Part shown: positions 36,727-45,551 of the stretch, piece after piece
How positions within the stretch are numbered: position 1 is the stretch's first letter
How the letters are laid out: every line of letters begins with the position of its first letter
Assembly (NCBI GenBank): GCA_027493055.1
Contig: JAPUDO010000048.1
Coordinates: forward strand, 23,118-87,117
Source: Niabella sp.
GTDB lineage: Bacteria; Bacteroidota; Bacteroidia; Chitinophagales; Chitinophagaceae
Reading direction: 5' to 3'
DNA length: 64,000 nucleotides
Notes under the pieces: generated by a model
Seen by the model: only the letters and a program-made list of their open reading frames with translations
Databases searched by the model: none
What the model was told of the DNA's origin: nothing
Position numbers and translations under genes: made by a program

Positions 36727-38106
36727 TTAATGATCTTTTAAATAATCAATTGCATTTTTAGTGATCCTGCGGATATTACCGATATAGGCATTGGTGGTCT
36801 TCCCTCCGTTTAATGGTTCGGAATACCAGTCATAAGCACCAAATGCAATAATGATCACATTGGCATTATCGCCTGTTTTCCATTCGGCAATACCCACACG
36901 CCCGTCTAAATGATCGTCCCAGGCTTCGGAAGCAAGGTTGATACCGCCGGTTTGCTCGCGCCAGGTAGCACCATTGCCATAACCACCCCATTCTGGTAAG
37001 AACCACCAGGCCGTATGGTTTTGCCTGAATGTTCCTTTTTCAAGCAGCCATGCTTTACCCGGTTCGTAGGTTTCAATGCCTGCAAATACGGGATGATCTT
37101 CGCGGGTACGGAAAGAAATACCCCAGTCATTATTCTGTTCAATAAACCCGGCGTTACCAAAATCGCCAAATGCGTTATTAGGTCCGCGGCCTTGCGGAAC
37201 AATGCCCAGCGCTTCTACATAACGCGTAGCATAAGTAGTAAGCAGCAGGTTGCCTCCGTTGGCACGATAGTCTTTAAGCGCATTTACGACGGTGGAGGTG
37301 AGAGCCGCTGCCGGCAAATCCTGCGCCTCGTCATAATGCCACCAGATCACTTTATAATTAGTAAGCCTGCGCCCTGTTTCAATACTCTGGAAGGAGATAT
37401 AATCTGCCGCAGGGTAGTTTAAGAAAAACCAGTCTGCCGCAGCTTTCTCATCAGGGTCTACAATAGCATCTCGCGTAGCTGCAAGGCCCAGGAACGCATA
37501 TTCGTTTACTGAATTGCTGATCACCGTTACCCTGTAAATCGCAGTAGCGCTGCCAGATGACACTGTGTACGATACAGGCCCTGTAAAGTTTTGCGGCACA
37601 CCGCTGGCGGGAGATATTTGAATATTGCTTTCAAGCTGTATCTGCGGCGTAAGATTGCTTAGGTTAACCCCATCAGGCAATAGCACGGTAATGCTTTGCG
37701 TAGACTGATCAATAGTACCTGCCACACCGTTGATCGTAAAAGATTTTAACGGAGGCGTGATGATAGCTCTAACGGTATAGTCCTTATACAGGTTGCCATT
37801 GGTGATGCGGTACTTAACATCTCCTGTAAAATTAACGGGCGCTCCTGGTGCAGGCGACAGGGCCGCTGCTGCAGGCAACTCTATAGATGGAGTGAGAGCA
37901 CTAAGGTTGGTTCCAAAAGGAAGCCGCACCGTGATAATACCTGTTTTATAATCTATCTCGCCCTGTTGCTGGTTGATGCTGAATGATTGCAGATGCACGT
38001 CAGCATTTGTATCAAAATTGCTGTCGGATCCTTTATCACATCCTGTAAACAGTGCAGTAAATAATACCGCCAAAATTATATAGGGAAGAATGGTTCGCTT
38101 TTTCAT
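36727..38106 (-). CDS. DUF4960-type surface glycan-binding lipoprotein (SusE/SGBP position)
   Basis: This 459-residue lipoprotein (lipobox FTGC, Cys23) has two tandem Ig-like domains of the DUF5018 type at its N-terminus. Their parallel phrases are ITVRLPFGTNLSALTPSIEL...PVNFTGDVKY and ITVLLPDGVNLSNLTPQIQL...PQNFTGPVSY. A C-terminal DUF4960-like domain begins near residue 210: KVIWWHYDEAQDLP, YRANGGNLLLTTYATRYVEALGI, VIIIAFGAYDWYSEPLNGG. The gene follows SusD by 24 bp, the usual place of surface glycan-binding proteins that capture polysaccharide for the SusC/D complex. DUF4960 is known from fructan loci in Bacteroides, which fits the GH32 genes downstream. Binding to levan is inferred. Confidence 0.88.
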   Translation of the reverse strand: MKKRTILPYIILAVLFTALFTGCDKGSDSNFDTNADVHLQSFSINQQQGEIDYKTGIITVRLPFGTNLSALTPSIELPAAAALSPAPGAPVNFTGDVKYRITNGNLYKDYTVRAIITPPLKSFTINGVAGTIDQSTQSITVLLPDGVNLSNLTPQIQLESNIQISPASGVPQNFTGPVSYTVSSGSATAIYRVTVISNSVNEYAFLGLAATRDAIVDPDEKAAADWFFLNYPAADYISFQSIETGRRLTNYKVIWWHYDEAQDLPAAALTSTVVNALKDYRANGGNLLLTTYATRYVEALGIVPQGRGPNNAFGDFGNAGFIEQNNDWGISFRTREDHPVFAGIETYEPGKAWLLEKGTFRQNHTAWWFLPEWGGYGNGATWREQTGGINLASEAWDDHLDGRVGIAEWKTGDNANVIIIAFGAYDWYSEPLNGGKTTNAYIGNIRRITKNAIDYLKDH

Positions 38107-38130
38107 TTTTCAAATTTTTAATTGCCTGAA

Positions 38131-39828
38131 TTAATAACCGGGGTTTTGTACATATAAACCTTCACTCCAGAAGATCTGGTTTTGCGGAACCGGTAAAAAC
38201 TCATCGCGGCCTTTTTTAAACAGCGCGCCCTGGTAAATGGAACGGGTGGGCTTTTCGTGTGTAAAGAAATCGTTCATTGCCTGGTCTGCAATGCCCCAGC
38301 GCATCAGGTCGAAAAACCGCTCACCTTCCAGTGCCATTTCAAGCCGGCGCTCAAACCTTAATGCTTTGCGTGCTGTAGCCTGATCCCAGGAAACATTTTC
38401 ACCCGGCACATACTCCTTTACATTATAGTTGGAAGTAGGCTGACCGTTGGCTCGTTTAAGCCGTGTGGTACTGCTGGCGGCACGGCGGCGAATGGCATTG
38501 ATAAGCGGAAGTGCATCGGTTTGTCTTCCCAGCTCAATCAGCGCTTCGGCTTTAAACAGCATTACATCTGCATACCTGATAAGGATGCGCGCTTTGGTGT
38601 TGCCGAAGAAAGGAGCAAGATTAATAAAGCAATCGCAATCCGGCGATACGTTTTCTTTCATGGAATTATACACCCCATAAATAGGCACATTGCGGCTCCA
38701 GGCTTCTGTAACCACTCTTGCCGGCTCATATTTCCACGGTGCGCCGGGTCTTGAAACCGTATGGTCAATACGGGGATCAACAGTGTTAGCGCTGAAGTTT
38801 ACATTTTGGTCGTTATAATTGTCTAACAATGGTACGCCTGCAGCATTGGTGCGAAAAGCATTGACGAGGGTTTGCGATGGTTTCTGAAAATCGCAGCAGC
38901 CCAGGCCCTGCGGCACTGTAAGCATATCGCCAAAATTCACACGACCACGGCCGGCCCCATCGTTGCTGGAAAACTGAACAGACAGTAATGCTTCGATGCC
39001 ATTTTCAAAGCTGCCAGGTAAAAAGTTACTGGCAAAATCATCCTGCAATTTATAGTCAGAGTTCAGTGCCATATCTGCTGCCTCAATCACTTTCTGAAGC
39101 AATGCTGCATCTATACTTGTTACAGCATGTGTTTCATTTTGCTTATACGCCTGAAACAACCTGGTTTTAGCCAGGAACGCATAAGCAGCATATTTATTAA
39201 CCCGGCCAATCTGTGGCTGTTTGGCTGGCAGGGTTTGAGCGGCAAACTCAAAATCCGCAGCTATCTTTTCCAGTATCTGGTCGCGCGTAAATTCATTATT
39301 CTTTACCAGCTTATAATCTGCCGGCGGCACATTTTCGTCTATATAAGGTATTTGCTTAAAAAGGTTTTCAATCATCAGGTACCAGTAACCTCTTAAAAAC
39401 CGAAGCTCTGCTTTACGTGTTTCCAGTAACGGGAACTCAGCTTCATTGAGCTTGTTTAAAATACGCAGTCCTTCATTGGCTCTCCTGATGCCAACATAAA
39501 TATTAAACCAGATACCATCGTAGTTCCATTGGTCGGGCCGTGATGTTACAAAAGTTTCCATTGAGTGAAACACATCACCATCGTTAATGCCACCGCCACC
39601 TTTGTAAGCGTCATCGGCACGAACGTTCCCATACTGGTACATGCTGAACGCACGGTTTATTTCATCATTTCCCAGTTGGGAATAGGCTGCTATCACAAAG
39701 CCATCTGCCTGCTCAGGCGTAGCCACCTGCTCTTCAGACAAAGAACCTCTTGGGCCTACTTCTAACATTTTTTTGCATGAAGTAAATGAGATAAGGGCTA
39801 TAACTATTATTAGTATATTCTTGTTCAT
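38131..39828 (-). CDS. SusD-like lipoprotein of the fructan locus
   Basis: This 565-residue SusD protein has lipobox FTSC (Cys18) and the opening KKMLEVGPRGSLSEEQVATP. TPR-like helices include IYVGIRRANEGLRILNKLNE and KAELRFLRGYWYLMIENLFKQIPY. The C-terminal block is RYADVMLFKAEALIELGRQ, LRFERRLEMALEGERFFDLMRWG and YVQNPGY. It pairs with the SusC gene 11 bp upstream and probably binds levan or inulin oligosaccharides as a lid. A fructan substrate is inferred from GH32 and fructokinase genes of the same operon. Confidence 0.96.
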   Translation of the reverse strand: MNKNILIIVIALISFTSCKKMLEVGPRGSLSEEQVATPEQADGFVIAAYSQLGNDEINRAFSMYQYGNVRADDAYKGGGGINDGDVFHSMETFVTSRPDQWNYDGIWFNIYVGIRRANEGLRILNKLNEAEFPLLETRKAELRFLRGYWYLMIENLFKQIPYIDENVPPADYKLVKNNEFTRDQILEKIAADFEFAAQTLPAKQPQIGRVNKYAAYAFLAKTRLFQAYKQNETHAVTSIDAALLQKVIEAADMALNSDYKLQDDFASNFLPGSFENGIEALLSVQFSSNDGAGRGRVNFGDMLTVPQGLGCCDFQKPSQTLVNAFRTNAAGVPLLDNYNDQNVNFSANTVDPRIDHTVSRPGAPWKYEPARVVTEAWSRNVPIYGVYNSMKENVSPDCDCFINLAPFFGNTKARILIRYADVMLFKAEALIELGRQTDALPLINAIRRRAASSTTRLKRANGQPTSNYNVKEYVPGENVSWDQATARKALRFERRLEMALEGERFFDLMRWGIADQAMNDFFTHEKPTRSIYQGALFKKGRDEFLPVPQNQIFWSEGLYVQNPGY

Positions 39829-39839
39829 TTCTTTAGTTT

Positions 39840-42800
39840 TTAGAATTTCAGGTTAACACCTCCGGTAAATACAGTTGGATTAGGATAGGCATAAGCCGGG
39901 CTTTCGGGATCGAGGCCGGTAAAGGATTTTGATTTCATCAATATACCCAGGTTGTCACCTCCAATATAGAATCTGCAGGATTTTATATTCAGCTTATTCA
40001 GCAGGCTTTTGTCAATGGTGTAACCCAATTGGAAATTTCTCAGTTTCAGGTAAGCACCATTTTCAATAAAGTAAGTGGAAGCTCTGGCTTCAAAATTGTT
40101 ATCGGTTAATACCGGCGCAGGAATGGTTGAACCTGTATTAGTAGGAGACCAGGCATCGAGCAGGCGTTGCCCTTTGTTAGAGGAGGATTCTACAGCACTC
40201 CAGAAATCGGTAAACCTTTTGGCCTCGTTATTTACATCAACCTTGCCAAGTCCCTGCAATAAAAACGAAAGGTCGAAGTTTTTATAGCTGACATTAGCAT
40301 TAAAGCCATAAGAGAATTTGGGAATAGGGATGCCAATCCAGGTGCGGTCAAAATCGTTGATCACCCCATTATTATCCAAATCGCGGTAACGTATTCTTCC
40401 CGGCGCTTTCCCCGGCTGATCGGCATAAGCATCTACCTCTGCCTGGGTTTGAAACAACCCATCAGCAATATAGCCAAAGTAAGAGCCAATGGTTCTACCT
40501 AAAATAGTCTGTCCGCGGCCATCGCCTCCGTAAGCGTTTACCACTTCTGCCGGCAGCTTTGTAACCTTGTTCCGAACGATGTCGAAATTACCGGTAAGGT
40601 CAATCGACCAGTCTTCAGTTAAATTATTCCTGTACCCCAGTACAAATTCAAACCCGTTGTTTTGCATGGAAGCGCCATTTACCCAGCGGTTACCGCCTTC
40701 GCCCAGCGTACCAATATACGGAGGCAGAATAAGGATGTCGGATGTTTTCTTGATATAATAGTCCATGCTTCCGTACACTTTATTATTGGCAAATGCATAG
40801 TCCAGACCGAAATTCGACATATCGGTTGCTTCCCATTTAAGATCAGGATTGGCATTTTGTGAAAGATAAAATCCTGACGGCAGCACACCGCTTTTGTTTC
40901 CGTTAATATCGTAAGCGGTGATGTTGTAAGAAGAAAGATATATGTTATAAATGGCGTTGTTGGCTATTTGCTCATTACCGGTACGGCCCCAGCCATAGCG
41001 TATTTTTAAATCGCTAAGGAAAGAAACATTGTCTTTAATGAACGCCTCTTCGCTCAAACGCCAGGCGGCAGAAAAGGCCGGGAATAAACCAAACCGGTTG
41101 TTTTGGCCAAACCTGGACGAGCCGTCATATCTTAAAGTACCGGAAAGGAGATACCTGTTTTTGTACGAGTAGTTGGCTCTTGCTATGTAAGACATCAACA
41201 CATTCTTACGACCATACCCGCTGTTGTCCTTTATGCCAGTGCCTGCATCTAAGTACATATAGTCGGGTGATTCCAGCACATAGTCTTCCCTTGAAGCATT
41301 AAAGAAATTGGTGGTGGATTGATAATATTCTGTACCCGCAATAACATCTAACCTGTTGTCCCCTTTATTGAGCTTATAATTCAGCGTATTGGTCCAGGTA
41401 AGGTTCATGATATGGTTCTGGGTGTTGATCACTTTATTCACATCGCCTACCAGGTACCCGCTCTGGTATTTCTTCTGCCAGTTCCGGGAATTGAAATTGC
41501 CATAATCCAGGCCCACATTGGAACGGAAAACCAGCGAGGGCAATATCTTCAAATCAGCAAAAAAGTTACCGAATATGCGTACGTAGTTATAGTAGTTCTG
41601 TTGATTGTCTTCCAGCAGGCGCACGGGGTTTTGCCGGTCATTCATACCGGCAACCGGTCCACCCCAGCCCACACCATCTGCCGTATGCACTGGTATAAGC
41701 GGAACTGCCTGGATGGCGGCATTAATCACATCTGCCTGTACTTCTTTGGTTTTGGTAACGCTCAGGTTTTCTCCTATCGTCAATTTGTTATTGAACAATT
41801 TAAAGTCGGAATTGAGGCGGGCAGATATACGATTGAATCCTGTTGTATTAATAATGCCTTTATTATCAAAATATCCCAGCGACAGCAAATAATTACCATT
41901 TGACGTGGCATTAGAAAGCTGCAGGTCGTAGTTCTGCACTACGCCGGTACGGGATATTTCATCGAACCAGTTGGTATTGGCTGCTTTGATGGTTTGGGCG
42001 GCATCCAGGTACTCAGGCACATACACATTATCCAACACCGGCTGGTTGGTAGCCGGGTCTACGTGCCAGTTGTAACGATACTGGATGCTGTTGCTGTTAG
42101 GATCAAAGCCACTGTTGAGGCTGGCCTGCCACAGTACACGGCCATACTGTTCTGCATCCAGCATTTTTATTTTGGTCAAATAGTTCGAAACTGCTGTATA
42201 AGCATTCAGGTTAACGGCCGTACCCGATCCCTTTGCGTGTTTGGTAGTTATAATGATCACGCCATTGGCAGCACGCGAACCATATATGCTGGCCGATGAG
42301 GCATCTTTCAGCACCTGTATAGATTCTATATCTGCCTGGTTCAGCTCATGCATACCTGCTTTGGTGGGCACACCATCAATAATGTATAAAGGATCATTAT
42401 CATTCAATGTTCCCACTCCCCTGATCCTGATGGTAGCCGGTGCACTGGGCGAGCCATTGGAGGTAATGCTCATGCCGGGTACCTGTCCCTGCAAAGCTTT
42501 GATGGGATTGGCTACGGCCTGCTTTTTCATTTCATCTACATCCACCACACTTACGGCGCCTGTAAGGTCTGCCTTCCGTTGCGTTTGGTAACCGGTTACA
42601 ATTACCTGGTTGAGATTGGAAAAATCGGGAGTCAGCTCAACACTCATATTATCTGTTGCTGCAATGGATTTGGGAAGCATTCCTACATACGAGAACTGCA
42701 ACGTTTCATTAGGAGCAACGGATATTGTAAAATGTCCTGAGCTGTCTGTGAAAACAGTTTTGGAGGAAGAGCTTACAGTAACGCCCTGTAAAGGAGCTTT

Positions 42801-42896
42801 TGTAGCACTTTCTGTTACTGTACCTTTTATGGGTACCTGCTGGGCATTTGCATACCCAATGCAAAACATAAAAAAAGCAATTAAGATTTTCTTCAT
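39840..42896 (-). CDS. SusC-like TonB-dependent transporter of the fructan locus
   Basis: This 1018-residue protein has a signal peptide (IAFFMFCIGYANA-QQ). A regulatory carboxypeptidase-like domain (VPIKGTVTESATKAPLQGVT) is followed by a TonB-box region NQVIVTGYQTQRKADLTG. The plug has DPLYIIDGVPT and IQVLKDASSASIYGSRAANG, and the barrel ends VFTGGVNLKF. It would import fructo-oligosaccharides released at the surface. It lies between the fructokinase gene (25 bp) and SusD (11 bp). Homologues at this place in Bacteroides take up levan fragments. The remaining barrel is full length, with no frameshift. Confidence 0.96.
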   Translation of the reverse strand: MKKILIAFFMFCIGYANAQQVPIKGTVTESATKAPLQGVTVSSSSKTVFTDSSGHFTISVAPNETLQFSYVGMLPKSIAATDNMSVELTPDFSNLNQVIVTGYQTQRKADLTGAVSVVDVDEMKKQAVANPIKALQGQVPGMSITSNGSPSAPATIRIRGVGTLNDNDPLYIIDGVPTKAGMHELNQADIESIQVLKDASSASIYGSRAANGVIIITTKHAKGSGTAVNLNAYTAVSNYLTKIKMLDAEQYGRVLWQASLNSGFDPNSNSIQYRYNWHVDPATNQPVLDNVYVPEYLDAAQTIKAANTNWFDEISRTGVVQNYDLQLSNATSNGNYLLSLGYFDNKGIINTTGFNRISARLNSDFKLFNNKLTIGENLSVTKTKEVQADVINAAIQAVPLIPVHTADGVGWGGPVAGMNDRQNPVRLLEDNQQNYYNYVRIFGNFFADLKILPSLVFRSNVGLDYGNFNSRNWQKKYQSGYLVGDVNKVINTQNHIMNLTWTNTLNYKLNKGDNRLDVIAGTEYYQSTTNFFNASREDYVLESPDYMYLDAGTGIKDNSGYGRKNVLMSYIARANYSYKNRYLLSGTLRYDGSSRFGQNNRFGLFPAFSAAWRLSEEAFIKDNVSFLSDLKIRYGWGRTGNEQIANNAIYNIYLSSYNITAYDINGNKSGVLPSGFYLSQNANPDLKWEATDMSNFGLDYAFANNKVYGSMDYYIKKTSDILILPPYIGTLGEGGNRWVNGASMQNNGFEFVLGYRNNLTEDWSIDLTGNFDIVRNKVTKLPAEVVNAYGGDGRGQTILGRTIGSYFGYIADGLFQTQAEVDAYADQPGKAPGRIRYRDLDNNGVINDFDRTWIGIPIPKFSYGFNANVSYKNFDLSFLLQGLGKVDVNNEAKRFTDFWSAVESSSNKGQRLLDAWSPTNTGSTIPAPVLTDNNFEARASTYFIENGAYLKLRNFQLGYTIDKSLLNKLNIKSCRFYIGGDNLGILMKSKSFTGLDPESPAYAYPNPTVFTGGVNLKF

Positions 42897-42921
42897 AAAA
42901 CAATTTTTTGCCTGATGTTTA

Positions 42922-43842
42922 TTAGATATTCATTGATTTTGTGTTAGCCAATACACTATTGTGGAAGCTTTCTATATGACTTACATCATACTCGGGCCAG
43001 GCCCCGCTTTTCGATGCGACAAAGGCGCCTACTGCCGATGCAAAAGCCAATGCATCCGAAGGCGGCACACCCTCCATGGTCTTTGCCAGGTAGGCCGCCA
43101 GGAAAGAATCGCCGCTGCCCACCGTGTCTGCTACTTCCACTTTATATCCCGGGTGGCTGTAAGTAGTTCCCTCCTGTTTTAGCATAGCACCATCGGCGCC
43201 CCGGGTTACAATCAGGGTTGGAATGTTAAAATGGTCCTGTATCTGGCTGATGCGGTCTTCAATATTTGTGTAGGCCGAGAACCAGCCCGTTACCAATTCC
43301 AGTTCGTCTTCATTTAATTTCAGGATATCAGCTTTTGCGAATAAGTCGGAGACAATTTTTTTATTGAAATGCGGCGCACGCAGGTTAATGTCCACTACTT
43401 TTTTATTGGCCATTTCTATCAATGTAAACAGGGTATTGCGCGAGGTATCGTTACGTGCTGCCAGGCTCCCAAAAATAAAATAGGCAGCATCCTGCAGCAA
43501 TGCTTCATGCTCGTTGTGCAGCTCAATATAATCCCAGGCAACCGGCCTTTTAATATCATAGGTCATATTGCCTTTGTCGTCGGGTGTTGCCGTTACTACT
43601 CCTGTTTCATAAACAGCGTCTTCCTGGATGTATTGTGTAGAAATTTGTTGTTTTGAAAGCAGCTCGGTCAATGCGGCGCCTCTTTCATCTGTTCCCACGC
43701 GGGTAATAGTTGCGGGGTCGTGTCCAAATTTTTTAAGGTGGTACGCTACATTCATGGGCGCACCGCCAGGTTTTGCACCACTGGGCAACACATCCCAGAG
43801 TATCTCACCAAAACATACTACTTCATTGGTTTTGTTGATCAT
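42922..43842 (-). CDS. PfkB-family fructokinase
   Basis: This 306-residue ribokinase-fold sugar kinase has the N-terminal PfkB signature with GGAPMNVAYHLKKFGHDPATITRVGTDERG. The C-terminal one is VEVADTVGSGDSFLAAYLAKT, where the Asp of GSGD is the catalytic base. Other family parts are CFGEILWDVLPSGAKPGG at the start and DILKLNEDELELVTGW in the middle. It phosphorylates fructose to fructose 6-phosphate in the cytoplasm, completing the path from levan. It sits between the sugar porter and SusC genes, as in the Bacteroides levan locus (fructokinase beside transporter). PfkB kinases can be hard to tell apart, but the GH32 context makes fructose the best choice. Confidence 0.93.
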   Translation of the reverse strand: MINKTNEVVCFGEILWDVLPSGAKPGGAPMNVAYHLKKFGHDPATITRVGTDERGAALTELLSKQQISTQYIQEDAVYETGVVTATPDDKGNMTYDIKRPVAWDYIELHNEHEALLQDAAYFIFGSLAARNDTSRNTLFTLIEMANKKVVDINLRAPHFNKKIVSDLFAKADILKLNEDELELVTGWFSAYTNIEDRISQIQDHFNIPTLIVTRGADGAMLKQEGTTYSHPGYKVEVADTVGSGDSFLAAYLAKTMEGVPPSDALAFASAVGAFVASKSGAWPEYDVSHIESFHNSVLANTKSMNI

Positions 43843-43939
43843 TGCAATCGTTATTGATAGTTAAAAAAATATGTTAGTCTATTGCAAGTAGCTAGTGGGA
43901 AATAGGGAGTGGGAAGTCCTACTTACTACTCGCTACTCG

Positions 43940-45286
43940 CTATTTACTACTTCCCCCTCCCGTTCCCAGCTTCTCTTCCATTTCTTCCAGCGATACCCCT
44001 TTGGTTTCGGGCATTTTTACTAAAACCCAAAGCAATTGCAGCACCATCATGACCATAAAAAAGAGAAATATTTTTGCCGGGCCTATGGCCGGGTTATTGG
44101 CAAAGAAGGGAAACACAGCGGTAATAATAGCTGCCATTACCCAGTGTACCGAGCTGCCTAAAGATTGCCCGTAAGAGCGTACCTGGTTGGGAAAGATCTC
44201 GGAAATAAATACCCAGATAACAGCACCCTGACCAATAGCATGAGAAGCAATGAAAATGAATACTAGCACTGGCACTACCGTACCTGAAAACTGGAACTGG
44301 AAGGCCGCAGCAATGGCGCCTAAAGAAATAATATACCCCAGGGAGCCAATCAGCATTAAGCGTTTGCGGCCCAGCCGGTCGATGAGGTACAGCCCGAACA
44401 TGGTGAATACAAGATTTACCAGTCCTACACCTGCACTTTGCAAAAAGGCAGCGCTTTTACCCAGTCCGGCCAGCTCAAAAACACGCGGCGCAAAGTAGAT
44501 GATGGCATTAATGCCCGAAAGCTGGTTGAACATGGCAATCAATATGGCCATAATAATAGGCTTGCGGAATCTTTTGGAGAAGAAAACGGAAAGGCTGGCT
44601 TTCTTTTTTTCTTCCTTTACATCCTGCTGTATAGATTGAATGGCATCTTCCACACCTTCAGGATCTGAAACTTCCAGTATCTTACGTGCGCCTTCATAAT
44701 CGTTTTTATGCACCATCAGCCAGCGCGGACTTTCAGGAACGAAATATAACAGCGCCACAAATAAAGCCGCAGGTATAGCAAGGATGCCTAACATCCAGCG
44801 CCAGGCCTCATCGCCCATGCCGGCTAACAGGTAATTGGAAAAATAAGCCAGCAGGATACCAAATACAATGTTGAACTGAAATGTGGCCACCAGCTTACCC
44901 CTGTTTTTGGCCGGGGCTATTTCAGAAATGAACATAGGCGCTACCACCGATGAGGCGCCTACACCCAGGCCGCCCAGAAAGCGGAAGGCCATGAACGAGT
45001 ACACATCGTGAACAACGGCAGAGCCTATAGCTGAAATAAAGAATACAATACCGATCCACAACAGCACTTTTTTACGCCCGTACCTTTCGGCAGGTATACC
45101 GCCGAATAAAGCACCTATAATAGTTCCATACAGGGCGGAAGCCAGGGCCTGTCCATGCAATACATCGCTAAGGTTCCATATATGCTGTATTTGCTGCTCG
45201 GCGCCGGAAATGACGGCAACGTCCATACCAAACAGTAAGCCGCCAAGGGCAATTACAATACTCCAGAATACTAGTTTACTTTTCAT
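43940..45286 (-). CDS. Sugar porter (MFS, SP family), likely fructose transporter
   Basis: This 448-residue protein has 12 membrane segments and the sugar-porter signatures GGLLFGMDVAVISGAEQQI, ERYGRKKVLL, FRFLGGLGVGASSVVAPMFISEIAPAKNRGKLV, VPESPRWLM, NQLSGINAIIYFAPRVFE, DRLGRKRLML and MPETKGVSLEEMEEKLG. It carries monosaccharide across the inner membrane, probably with protons. It is the first gene of the nine-gene fructan operon and is followed by fructokinase after a 97-bp gap. That gap contains an imperfect repeat-rich spacer (43893-43956, near-repeats of ACTCGCTA and GGGAGTGGGAA). In B. thetaiotaomicron the homologous pair brings in and phosphorylates fructose. Confidence 0.94.
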   Translation of the reverse strand: MKSKLVFWSIVIALGGLLFGMDVAVISGAEQQIQHIWNLSDVLHGQALASALYGTIIGALFGGIPAERYGRKKVLLWIGIVFFISAIGSAVVHDVYSFMAFRFLGGLGVGASSVVAPMFISEIAPAKNRGKLVATFQFNIVFGILLAYFSNYLLAGMGDEAWRWMLGILAIPAALFVALLYFVPESPRWLMVHKNDYEGARKILEVSDPEGVEDAIQSIQQDVKEEKKKASLSVFFSKRFRKPIIMAILIAMFNQLSGINAIIYFAPRVFELAGLGKSAAFLQSAGVGLVNLVFTMFGLYLIDRLGRKRLMLIGSLGYIISLGAIAAAFQFQFSGTVVPVLVFIFIASHAIGQGAVIWVFISEIFPNQVRSYGQSLGSSVHWVMAAIITAVFPFFANNPAIGPAKIFLFFMVMMVLQLLWVLVKMPETKGVSLEEMEEKLGTGGGSSK

Positions 45287-45551
45287 ATGCCTGATCGTTA
45301 TTTATTTTTCAGGCAGTGAAAATAGCGCCGTCTGTGGCCGTACTTATTTTGTTTTTGTAACAAATGCTTTATTCCTTTCAATATTTTTATTTTCCATAGC
45401 AAGTTTTTGATTTTTAACTTTTTGTATCTTTATAGCAGAAAGGGATTTGTTTTGCTATTTAAAAAAAGTATCGGGTATTTTTAAAAAAATATCAGCAGTA
45501 TAGCAAGTATATACTGCCAGCAACTATGAAAAACTATTAAAAGCCAATTAA
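45287..45551. promoter_or_regulatory. Divergent control region of the fructan operon and the AlbA_2 gene
   Basis: This 265-bp AT-rich gap holds outward promoters. A TATCTTTA element at 45425-45432 on the plus strand fits a Bacteroidota -7 box for the AlbA_2 gene. The minus-strand promoter and HTCS binding site for the fructan operon should be here, but I cannot point to them. Confidence 0.5.

Noticed and set aside
41412-41903. Open frames of 95-163 codons antisense to the SusC gene
   Set aside because: They mirror codon structure of the real gene and show no family signature or start context.
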